From the NCBI GenBank assembly GCA_950106755.1, contig OX467087.1, positions 8,188,047 to 8,252,046 on the forward strand: a stretch of 64,000 nt of DNA. Direction: 5' to 3'. Below, piece after piece: positions 10,872-21,007 of the stretch; within the stretch, counting starts at the first letter, position 1, and every line of letters begins with the position of its first letter. The stretch comes from Climacium dendroides (Eukaryota; Streptophyta; Bryopsida; Hypnales; Climaciaceae). Under the pieces are notes generated by a model, which saw only the letters and a program-made list of their open reading frames with translations, was not told the DNA's origin and ran no database searches. The position numbers and the translations under genes are program-made.

Positions 10872-11807
10872 CACATTTTCATGTAGTAATATAGTCCTAT
10901 ATAAGGTCCAAATTTCCTATGATGCTTGTATACATTCTTATATTAGTTTTAAGACTTTTTTGCCATCTTTGCACTAGAAATGGTAGTTCTAAGTGTTTTT
11001 TATAAAGTGTATAAATTATATTTATCATTTTAGACAACATAACAAGAAACTGTCAATTTTTATAAAGTTGACCATTAGTATACCTAAAATTGACTTTAGG
11101 CTCTTTTGGTCAAACATTTAGAGCATCTCCATTTCTATAGAAAAGCTCACCAATGCCAAAACACTATAATGTTTATACAAACAACTATACTTAATAGGGA
11201 TTTTAAGGGGGCCCATACTAATTAATTAATTGACATTATACACTTTACAAATATCTCCCTTTTCTCTACATCAATAGTTATTGAAGTGTCCGGGGGCTAT
11301 ACATCATATTTCAAACATCTACAATTTTCTACAATAAGTCCCTTTAATTTTTTGGTCCCCTTAGTACCCTATTCAGTGTACATTTAAATAGTGTAAGCAT
11401 TTGGATGAATTTTGAATAAAAAACTTACTATTTGGAACAATATGGAAATAGTGTATGAAAATAATTGACATTTTTTTTAGGATTACTATAAACTGACATG
11501 TTAGTTTAGCTTGCAAATTTGCATAATTCCTAAATTTGTGCAATATAGTGTTAATACTACAGTGCATACTAATTGAACTAAGTTGCATAGGAAATAACAA
11601 AGTTGTCAACCTTGACAAACAAACAATAATAGATGTGCCAATTGAAAAAGATTCTTTTAGTGGGTCCAAGCATTGATTGTGCACTTTTCATTAAAAAATT
11701 GTTGTAGTTGTCTATTTGACAATGTCTTTTTAGGAGATGCTCTCACAAAAAGAAAAGATATAAAATTTTAAATTAATAACACAATAAAAAATTGCTTTTA
11801 TTTATTA

Positions 11808-12180
11808 CCCCCTAAACACTTTGACATCCATATTTTAGATTATAAATAGAATAATTTATGCCAATGTTTTGTCTAAATATTTAGATTCATCCCAAGCAAT
11901 TTTTAAGCACAACCTCCTTTCATATCTTATTCAATGAAATTGGGATAAATAACATATTTTCACAAAGATATAAGTGCAAATGTGAAAAAAAATCCCCAAA
12001 AAATTAAAGCACATGGTTAACACAACATCTAACCATGACAAAGTAGATGGTCCTTGAATATAATATTATTCTCTAGGTTGATCCATTCCCCCTTGTAGGA
12101 AGGATAATTCCTCCCTAGATACTTGCAAGGCATTTAGTAATAATGTAAAGAATGCTATTGGCTGGATTTTGCTAGTGTTG
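11808..12180 (+). repeat. TTAA-type repeat, family R4, copy 2
   Basis: Begins CCCCTAAACACTTTGACATCC after ATTAC and shares blocks with 4843-5100. A segment with CTAGGTTGATCCATTCCCCC at about 12075 also resembles 4700-4750, so flanking sequence may belong to the same family. Confidence 0.4.
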
Positions 12181-12206
12181 TTGCTAATTCATGAAGGCCC
12201 TATTAA

Positions 12207-13144
12207 CCCCTAAAGGACCAAACGGCATTTTTTGGCAACATAGCAATTTTGGGCAACTCACTACAAATGGAATTTTCATTTTTTTTCCATTGAAATTTTC
12301 ATACAACATATGCTCAAAGAATAGCTTTAAGGCCCAATAATTTTCATAACTTTTGACTACATGGTTAAAAAGTTATTGTATGATATGTAGTTTTCTTTGT
12401 TCGGCAGTCAGTCCGGGCAGAGAGAAACTTCTTTAAAAATCACTTTTAAAAAAAACAAAAATTTAAAATTGATTTTTTAGATTTATTTATACATGGGCAT
12501 CTTTGATTAATGAGATGAAATTTATAAGGAATTTTAGTTGTGGGTAGTTTGAAGGTAGTTATGGAATCTCTACTCTAAAATAAACTTTGAAGTCCTTTAT
12601 TTAACTCAATTTTTGATGTTTTCGATACTACTCTAAATAAAATAATTGGATGTAGATTGTTTATGAAAACATTACAACCATTGGGATTGGTATTTTTCAA
12701 TTTCATAAATAAATTGTTAACAATTTTGTATTTTGAATCATTTTTTACTTTTTTCTACTTTCTATTTTTTTTTCCTATATCTTGTATAATTCCAAATGAT
12801 TTGAAAATTTTCAAGCATGTATCCAACTTGACTTGAAAAACGAATCCAAAGAGTAACCATCATTTTAGATATTTTTTCATAATGATTCGACCTTAAGAAG
12901 TGCAATTGCTTGGTGTTTCATAGGGACAAAAAAAGAATTTTTGTTACTTCAAACGCTAATATCTTGCAATCTACAAGGTGAAAATTTCTGAAATTTTTTT
13001 CACATCTTTTTAAACTAGAGTACTATAAGATCCTATGATTAGATGTATCAAAAAAATGTTTTTTTGTCAAAAATTTGGTACTTGTATTAGAGATGGCAAT
13101 TTTGGAGCATTTTTGGTGAAAACATAGTCAAAATCCTTTAGGGG
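12207..13144 (+). mobile_element. 938-bp TTAA-flanked TIR element, family R2, copy 2
   Basis: The best-preserved R2 copy. TTAA (12203-12206) precedes CCCCTAAAGGA, and the other end is TCCTTTAGGGG followed by TTAA (13145-13148). The 11-bp TIRs are perfect inverses and both flanks are TTAA. TTAA target duplication with CCC-starting TIRs is the hallmark of piggyBac-type elements. It is equally possible that TTAA belongs to a longer TIR of another superfamily. No transposase is encoded, so it would be non-autonomous. Confidence 0.65.
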
Positions 13145-13368
13145 TTAACTGGTTGAGTGTAGAGTCAACAATGAAAATAACTCTTAAAGTATGTACTACA
13201 ATGTTAGGGGCTCCATATTTTAGAGGAGCGAAAGTGCCCTCCCCCAATGTTGGTAAACAATATGGAGAGTTGATTTACAATTTTGGAGGAGACTTATTGA
13301 AAAAAAATTTAGAATTTTTTTTCATCTCATCCAAGTTGTTTCATATTTTTTGAACCTTCATAAAACCA

Positions 13369-14218
13369 AGGTAGAACCACCCATAGTTGACCACTTAAGC
13401 AATTCCATGCACGTTTTAGAGTAGTATAAGACAATGTAAATTTTCTACCATATAGAAAGATAGAAATCACCAAGATTGCAAATTTTTTTTGGGTAATTTC
13501 ATACTATCAATTGAAATTATTGTAAGTTTAAGAAGCCAAAAGTTGATTTACATCTATATTCAATATAAGGTAACTACACCTTAAATCATATACTTTCTAA
13601 AACTGTACAAGCTAGATTTTTGCCTTAAATGCACTTCTACTACACATGAGTGTTTATAATTGATTGCCCCAAACCCTACTTTAGCACTTTGAAAATCCAT
13701 AGTTTATTCATACAAGAACGGAGCCTATTGCAATGCAACGGCAATGCAACACAACAGGGGCGTGATGAAAAAACAAGATGAGAAAAGTAGGATGAAAGTA
13801 TGACCATTTTTGTGACGTCAAGTCGTGACAGGGGTCGTGACCATTTGTACTTAATATAATAGATGATATTCAAAAAATGCATTCTTAGAAAATCTAAAAT
13901 CCCCTTTTGGCTTCCAACAAGATTCCACCAAAAGTTTTTCAATATAATAATAGCAATCATGTTGAATTGTTTATTTATGCAATTTTAGATGTAGTTACCT
14001 TGTACACTTTTCCAATTCCAATCATTGAAGAACCACTTTCCTACTCACTACTTCCTACTTTTTTTCTCACTACTTTGGGACATGTGTCTTGATCTTACTA
14101 GTCCCAACCTTGAAAAGGTGAAAAAAAACCATTTGGTTGGAAATAAATGCACCTTAAAGGCCGGGTATGGATCCCTGGTTGGGTATGGATCCCTGATTGG
14201 GAATGGGTGGTTCTACCA
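13369..14218. mobile_element. TIR element, GGTAGAACCACCCAT family, copy a
   Basis: The ends are AAGGTAGAACCACCCATA and the inverse ATGGGTGGTTCTACCA. The interior shares blocks with copy b at 24903-25297 (GATAGAAAT, ATTGAAATTA, GCCAAAAGTTGAT). A shorter copy c is at 27691-28045. Flanks are CA/TA here and TA/TA in the other two, compatible with a TA target. Length is about 850 bp; no transposase ORF. Confidence 0.55.
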
Positions 14219-14468
14219 TAGTTATGAATTGGAACCACATAGGTCACAAAAACTCTCCACCGCTGATATGTTCAATGCTGGTACATTCGCAAATGCAGTT
14301 GGTACATTCAAGAAAGCAAAATGTGTCTCTGTGTTAGATTAGAGAACGCTTTTAGAGTCTGGTCGCTTTACTGTATTTAGAACCAGGAAGCGGACACGTT
14401 GACTGCAACTTGGCGACGTCTCCTGAATCCGGACACTGTCGTCGATGACGCCTGCGTGTACGATCACT

Positions 14469-14576
14469 AATCAACCCCGAAATCGATCCAGAAATCAACC
14501 CAGAAATCAACTCAGAAATCAACTCAGAAATCGACTGAGAAATCGACTGAGAAATCGACTGAGAAATCTACCCAGA
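14469..14576 (+). repeat. Tandem repeat, 12-bp unit, 9 copies
   Basis: Nine in-register 12-mers of the form AATCRACYSAGA. Because the unit is a multiple of three, all frames stay open and one spells a repeated Arg-Asn-Leu-like peptide. No conserved protein is suggested. It lies about 750 bp upstream of the Gly/Tyr-rich gene, in the first non-AT-rich DNA of that locus. Confidence 0.9.
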
Positions 14577-14919
14577 AATCATGGATTTCTGCATTTGGAA
14601 CGTCCGATTGCAGTAGATTTTTCACTTCAACCTGCAGTACTTCTGGAGTTCTGGCCTGCAGCTTATCAACTTCTCGGGCTCCACCGTGGGTCGATGAGTG
14701 AGATCGACTTGCTTGGCTGGCTTAGCAGCCGTGCTGCCCTTGCGTGTCGCCCTGCGCAGCTTCATTGATCTGATGAGTATCATCAGAGCCGTAGGCACCT
14801 TCGTGGGATATTTCAGCAATTGCCAAACAAACTGGGCCGCCCATTCGTCAGCGTCCGCAACGTGTCCCATTCTCTCCATGCGACATAGGCGTATATAGTA
14901 AACAACAATTTTAGCATTA

Positions 14920-15300
14920 TTCAAACTCGACCGTCTCTTCAGGCATATCGAAGCTCAAAGTGTCCCAGTTCAGTTGTCGCTCGATTTGGAGTGCTTTTGT
15001 CTTGTAGCTCAAATGGTTCAAATTTTCGCTTGAATCGATCTCTGCTAGACATTGCAACTGTTCTGTCTTTTCTATCAAATCGAAGTTCGAATTGCCTCAG
15101 TTTTCACTAGAGTGGGAGTGATTTAGTTTAGCTCCAATTGCGCGTAAGATTTGGAGTGTTATTTTCGATCTTTGCTAGACTTTCAAACTCGTCCGTCTCT
15201 TCAATCACATCGAAGCTGAAATTGCCCCAGTTCTGGCTTGATTTGAAGTGATACATCTTTAGATCCCATTGTGCGAATTTTTGAAGAGTTTTCTCTTTGC
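14920..15300 (+). repeat. Three-copy repeat of about 131 bp in 5' region
   Basis: Anchor CGAAGYTSRAATTGCCCCAGTT-like sequences begin at 14949, 15081 and 15211 (spacing 132 and 130). They are preceded by CAAACTCG-CCGTCTCTTCA-type sequence and followed by a GATTTGGAGTG-type block. The array ends about 25 bp before the ATG of the next gene, so it probably lies in its promoter or 5' UTR. Confidence 0.75.
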
Positions 15301-15324
15301 TAAAGAGGTTCGGAGCCTTCAAAG

Positions 15325-16412
15325 ATGGCGTACTACGGGCCTGGTGATCGCGTAGGTGGGTACCCCAGAGGTGCAGAATTGGGAGAGGACGGACCAAGTG
15401 GGTTCCGACCTGGTGGAGGTTATGTCCCGCAGGGGTATGGTGTTCCCAGCTATGGATACGAACGTGAAAGGCCTATTGGTGGAGCTTATGTCGGCGGTGC
15501 TCCAGAATATTATGGCGCTGAACGGTATGTGCTCGTTCATCATCATCATCTGTGTGCTCTTGTTCATGCTTCCGTTTTATTGAAAGTGGCCGCTGAGATG
15601 CTGTTCTTGATGCTGCAGGCCTGGGGGATACGGATATGAAAGAGAAGGATATGGCAGGGAAAGATATGGAAGGGAAGGGTATGGAAGGGAAGGGCTTATG
15701 AGGGAGGGATATGCTCCAAGTGTGTATGATCAAGGCTATCTTCGAGAGCCGCAAATTTTAGTGCAGCCACCTGTTGAGTACGTTGAAGCTCAGTCTTCAG
15801 ACCTGGGAATGGGATTACGAGACGCAGGCAAGGTTGCACGCCGTCATCCTACTGACTATGGCGCTGGATATGGGAGACCGGAAGGTGCTGGATATGGGAG
15901 GCCCGAGGTTGCTGGCTATGGCGGTGCTCCAGGCTATGGGGCAGGAATATACGAGGAAGTAAGTTACACTGCAAATTCTCGTTCAGATTGTCTCATTTTC
16001 AATTAGGTCATGTCTCTTAGTTTCGGGGAAACGGAGGATTTCTGTTCACAACTGTTCGATTGAGTTGTTTAGAATTCTGTTTCTGAAGAGTGTTCTTAAG
16101 TTCTATGTTAGAATTGTTGCGGAATTAGTAACCGGAGTATATTCCGCTTATTCATTACAGACTTGAAGTTTCATGATTGCTGAATGCACTAACGAGATGC
16201 TGATACATGTGAATTGATGTCTGTAGGATGAGGTGAGACGACTTAAGAAAGAGCTTGAGCATGAAAGGCGTGAGAAGCACGAACTTGAGTTAGCGGCAGC
16301 TGGTGCAGTTGGATATGGATTGCATGAGCGCCGCGCAAAGAACGACGCGGAGGACGATGACGACGAACCGAAAAAGGAGAAGAAACGTCATCACTTTTTT
16401 AGCCGTGACTAG
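15325..16412 (+). CDS. Gly/Tyr-rich protein with C-terminal charged helix
   Basis: Three exons by GT-AG signals and phase: 15325-15524, 15619-15958, 16227-16412, giving 241 aa. Residues 1-66 are Gly/Pro/Tyr-rich. Residues about 67-92 carry short GYGRE/GYERE repeats. A more ordinary segment follows, then GAGYGRPE repeats (about 155-172). Exon 3 encodes a charged helix (DEVRRLKKELEHERREKHEL) running into ELAAAGAVGYGLHERR and a Lys/Asp/Glu-rich tail ending HHFFSRD. No signal peptide, membrane segment or catalytic motif. The layout resembles plant glycine-rich/XYPPX-type low-complexity proteins with an AAxxYG-HE tail, whose function is poorly known. Disordered, possibly condensate- or stress-related; that is only inference. 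The gene model is firm because all three junctions keep frame. Confidence 0.75.
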
Positions 16413-18421
16413 GTCTTCAATTTGGAGCAGCAAATTTGAAGAATTTTTATGCGAAGGCTAGTGTACAGTGCACTCCAGAAATTTGTATATTGTTGATTTT
16501 GGAGGGTGCAAATTTTGAGGAATGATGATGTAACTAGCATATTGGATTTCAGAATATAGAAGAAGGAAAGATTTTCCTTCAGTAGTTTTCCAAAAAAATC
16601 TTGGTACTATGATACTAGTTTTTGCATCGCAACTTGTGTAATATTCTTGGAAGTGGAGTACACCATGGCTCCTATGTAAAGCTGTTCTGAAGTTCAGTTT
16701 TAGATGTTTGTCGCAAACATTTGAGGTAGATTTTCAATTGCTGAAGAATTCTGAACACGAACAACTCCAAAGTGTGCTCCTGACCGACTCTTTCTTGTCA
16801 TTAGAAAGCGTAAATCTCTTCAATATCTACAAGCACAGTTCGCCTCCCTCTTGCGAGTCTGGTTACAATGTATACTTTCTCTACAATCACTTACCGATAT
16901 GTGCTATTTAATCCCAAAACATCCGGATAGTACATACCGGCTCTCTAAAGTATACAGTGTTTATTTTCGGCAACCTCAAGACAAGTGTGAATAATGAAGT
17001 GCAGTCAAAATGGATTACGACAATCCACACTCGCAACATTAAAACTGAGTTTGCTTCCTGGCTGCTCGTTTAGTCCATCAGCAAGAAGTAGACAAGACAG
17101 GCTTCTGCTTCCTTGATACAGGTCACCTTATTAAACCCTAAACTAGGTTAGGAAACATCGTTACATCCAAGTCGGAGCAGGTGGAAGTCTCATGAAGATG
17201 AATTATTGAAACCGAGGGCACTCTCATGCAGTCGTGAGGGGGCTTGTTCACCCAGAATGTGCAGGATGTGCAGGATCAGGGGTTGAGAGGAGTTTAGGGT
17301 TTCGTGGGTGAAGAGCGACGTCTGGCGAGCAGGATGGCCAGAAAGAAATTAGAGAGGAAAGTAGTGAATCCGGAGAAAGGAAGCGAAAGTGTACAAGGGA
17401 CTGACGGAAGAAAGCAGGAGTTTCTCGCTGATGGTCAAGGTCCGCCAGCATCAGTGATAAATGCGGTGCATAGCTGAAACTCCTTCGTTGTAGAGATTGG
17501 CACGAACCCGAGATTACAATCATCTGCTACTCCTGTGATCGGTTGCTTTCATTTCTGTTTAAGGTTGAACTTTTGTAAGCAAGACTGGACATGGCCATAC
17601 GTAGAAAAGAGTTTTTGCTTCTCTTCATAAAAATTGAGAAGTTTTGAATTAAAACTCTCATGCAATGCGCCGGAGACGGCGAAGAAACAGGTGCTTAAAA
17701 TGTAGACGACACATACCCATTGGCTGTCACGTAGGCACACTATCAAATGTTCCAGCCTAATGGGGTTTAGGGTTCATTTTTCTGAGGAATACTACTACCG
17801 CATCGACTTTGCTTTGTGAATCGTTATTCTAGAAGCGCAACAACGCTGTTACGCTGCAGTGAAAACGCAAGAAGGCTGTGGTGAATGACTCTTGCATAAT
17901 TTAGGATTTGATGCACCCAAGGAGATGCGGGATGAGACAATTGGTTGGGTCTGCTCCAGCGTCTTCACTACAGAAGACAAATTTTGGTAGTCTCTTACCA
18001 AAGCGATGAACATTGAAGGGGAGTTCATTGGACCTTGTCCAGAGCAAGGGAAATCGCCGAGTCTGAGGAACTTCAACAGGATTGCTACGTGATGAAAGCT
18101 TGCTCCCGTAGATTACAGATACCCATTCCGCGAAAGGGTTCTTATTCGAGCGATTTCCTTATGCGAAATCCTAGAGTCTCGACCGCAGACGTAGGTTCGT
18201 AACAACGTGCTCTTGAATTTGATTGATTTGATTCATCGCAGGCAACGCTTGAAACGCGCACCTAGATTTATGGAAGAGCCCTCGCAGCTCCGTCAATCTT
18301 TAACGCCGTGAATGATTTAAGTTTTATGAGCCCGCATTGGGAGTTTTGTGGATCCTTGAAAGGGACGTTAGGTCCTTAGTATGGAGATCCTTTTGGTGAA
18401 TTCGAGAATTCTTGAAGTACA
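16413..18421. other. Intergenic, no gene recognised
   Basis: Moderate GC compared with the deserts. Short open frames on both strands (for example minus 17248-17523 and 17849-18076) have no recognisable motif. The last few hundred bases are the upstream region of the PPR pseudogene. Confidence 0.5.
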
Positions 18422-21007
18422 ATGCGACCGTCACAGCGTGCTACTACCAACAGTGCAGTGCGAGTGAATGAGGCGATCAAACTGCTCTTCCCAACTGTAA
18501 GGAATTCGAGCACCGCTATTCTCGGCGATGGAGCAAACGATGTGTTGCACAGTCTGCGTGAGCAGAGTCTTAATTCCCGGACTTACGTGAAGCTTTTCCA
18601 GCGATGTATAGAGCTCCGCAACGTGTCCCTAGGCAAGCAGGTTCATGATCACATCCTTCGAAGTGGTCGTTCGTTGAACATTTACGAGCTCAACACTTTG
18701 GTGAAACTGTACGCACAGTGCGGGAGTGTGGAGGACGCGCGCCGGGTGTTTGACAGCATTGTGGACAAGACTGTGGTTTCCTGGAATGCCATAATCGCAG
18801 GGTATGCTCAGCTCGGCCATGTCAAGGAAGCCTTCGCGCTGTTCCGCCAAATGGTGGAGGAGCTTCTGGATCCGAACACCATCACATATTTGACTGTTCT
18901 GGATGCTTGTTCCAGCCCTGCAGCTTTGCAATAGGGTAAAGAGGTTCATGTTCACGCCAGAAACGCTGGCTTCTTGTCCGATTTCCGTGTGGGGACTGCC
19001 CTTGTGAACGTGTATGTCAAGGGTGGGAGGATGGAGGATGCACGGCAAGTTTTTGAGGAGTTGCGTCAACGAGATGTGAGGGTATGCCAAGAGTGGTGAT
19101 GGGGAGAAAGCTTTCGAGTTTTTTCATGGTATGCAACAAGAAGGTATGAAACCGAACCGGATTTCCTACTTGAGTATCTTAGAAGCTTGCTCCGGCCCCC
19201 AAGGGTTAGCATGGGGGAAGGCAGTTCATGCTCTATGTATCAAGGCTGGAGTTTTGCATGATATTCGCGTTGCGACTGCTCTCATCCGCATGTCCACGAA
19301 TTGTGGGAGCATTCAGGATGCTCGTGAGCTTTTCGACAAACTGGTGGTACGAGATGTTGTCTCTTGGACAGTCATGATTGAAGGGTATGCTGGGAGTGGT
19401 CACATTGAGGATGCTTTCGGTGTGTTTGCCATGATGCAAGAAGAAGGTATTCAGCCAGACAAAGTCACGTACATGCATTTCCTGAACGCATGTGCAAGCT
19501 CCGCAAATGTGAAGTATGGGAGGGAGGCTCATTCCCAAGTGGAGAAAGCTGGGTTTGGGACTGATCTGTTTGTAAGCACAGCTCTTATTCATATGTATGC
19601 CAAGTGTGGTGCCGTCAGGGACGCATGTCAAGTCTTCGACCATATGGTGAGACGAGACGTTGTGTCGTGGAGTTCGATGATTGGGGGTTACGCTGAAAAT
19701 GGATGTGGTAAAGAGGCCCTTGAAATTTTTCAGCAAATGAAACTCGAGGGTGTGGAGCCAGACAGGGTCACGTACATCAATATCTTGAATGTATGTGTGA
19801 ATCCAGGAGCGTTGGACTTAGATAAGGAGATTTACTCTCAAACGGTGAAAGCAGGTCTAGTGTCCCATATCCCTTTAGGAAATGCCTTGATCAACATGTA
19901 TTCGAAGTGCGGAAGCGTTGAGGGTGGTCGTCAAGTTTTTGACGTTATGTGTAAACGAGATGTTATTACTTGGAATGCGATGATCGGAGGATATGCACAG
20001 CATGGATACGCTCCAGAAGCTCTGGAGCTTTTCGAAGGGATGCTAAAGGAAAGGGTTAAGCCAAATTCAGTTACGTTTGTTGGTGTGCTTACTGCCTGCA
20101 GCTGTGCAGGTTTTGTGACAGAAGGCCGTCACATCTTCGCATCCTTGCTTCAACACCACGGAATTGTCCCAACCATGGAACTTAACGGTTGCATGGTGGG
20201 CCTGTTCGGCCGTGCTGGACAATTGGACGAAGCTGAGCACTTTATCAATGCCACTGGAAGCAACCGCTTCAATCTGGAGTTCTTTGTTGGGTGCTTGCAG
20301 AATCCACGGGAATTTAGAGATCGCAGAACGTGCTGCTGAAAGGAGTCTAAGTATCGATCCATATGATTGTGCAGTGTATGTACAACTTTCGCACATGTAT
20401 GCTGCAGCTGGTATGTGGGAGAATGTTGCGAAAGTGAGGAAAGTGATGGAGAACAGAGGGGTTAAGTAGGAGCAAGGCTGCACCTGGATTCAGATTGATG
20501 GGAAGGTCCATACGTTTGTTACAGAAGATAGATCACACCCTCAAGTGAAAGAAATATATACGGAGCTGGCGAAGGAAATCAAGAGAGTGGGCCAGGGCTT
20601 TTTTTTCTGGCGAAATTTCGCCAGACTGTCAGAAATCTGACCTCTCTGGCTTCGTCCCTCCAAAAACTGACCTCTGTAGTGAGGACAACAGGGGGGACAC
20701 TGGTCCAAAAAAAAGCCCTGGAGTGGGCTATGTCCCTTGTACTGAAAATGTATTACATGATGTTGGAGAGCTGCAGAAGGAAGAAGCCATTAGCTACCAC
20801 AGTGAGAAACTGGCCATTGCCGATGGGATTATAAGTACACCTCCTTCTATGTCGATCCATATATACAAGAATTTGCGTGTGTGCGCCGACTGCCACTCTG
20901 CCTCGAAATTTATATCTAAGCTCGCTGGAAGGGAGATTACCGCTCGGGACGCAAGTCGTTTTCACCATTTTAAAAACGGCGTATGTTCATGCGGTGATTA
21001 CTGGTGA
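18422..21007 (+). pseudogene. PLS-class PPR protein with E/DYW domain, broken
   Basis: The intact ancestor would be an intronless nuclear protein of about 840 aa. Such proteins bind organellar RNA through PPR repeats, and the DYW domain is the C-to-U editing deaminase. Repeats such as TVVSWNAIIAGYAQLGHVKEA and DVVSWSSMIGGYAENG are clear. The tail has YHSEKLA (HxE zinc/catalytic motif), [10 protein letters not shown] and terminal CSCGDYW. Lesions: TAG at 18932-18934 within ALQ-GKEVH; a deletion near 19078-19083 removing the V-WN-MI part of one repeat and shifting frame; a frameshift near 20245 between AEHFI and MPLEATASIW; TAG near 20467 within RGVK-EQGC; and a 128-bp MITE at 20593 plus an 8-bp duplication (136 bp, frameshifting). 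Five lesions make function very unlikely. Stops in nuclear mRNA cannot be repaired by organellar editing. Confidence 0.93.
20593..20720. mobile_element. 128-bp hAT-type MITE inside PPR pseudogene
   Basis: Ends CAGGGCTTTTTTTT and AAAAAAAAGCCCTG are perfect inverses (14 bp). The element is flanked by the exact 8-bp duplication GAGTGGGC (20585-20592 and 20721-20728). CAGGG termini with 8-bp target duplications are diagnostic of hAT. A perfect 20-bp palindrome (TCTGGCGAAATTTCGCCAGA) lies at 20606-20625. Deleting the element and one duplication rejoins KEIKRVG to [11 protein letters not shown] in frame, exactly as in intact DYW proteins. Confidence 0.92.

Larger units (their letters stand above)
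7850..14340. other. AT-rich desert with dispersed elements
   Basis: After the 3' flank of the methyltransferase gene (to about 8440) no gene is visible. The space is filled by R1, R2 and R4 repeats, a TA microsatellite and an 850-bp TIR element, listed separately. Open frames here are short, AT-biased and unconvincing. Confidence 0.6.

Noticed and set aside
14445..14768. 107-codon frame encoding an Arg-Asn repeat
   Set aside because: It is produced by the 12-bp tandem repeat; the remainder has no protein-like motif.
18932..20469. Rescue of the two TAG codons in the PPR gene by U-to-C RNA editing
   Set aside because: U-to-C editing acts on organellar transcripts. This is a nuclear gene, and it also has frameshifts that editing cannot repair.
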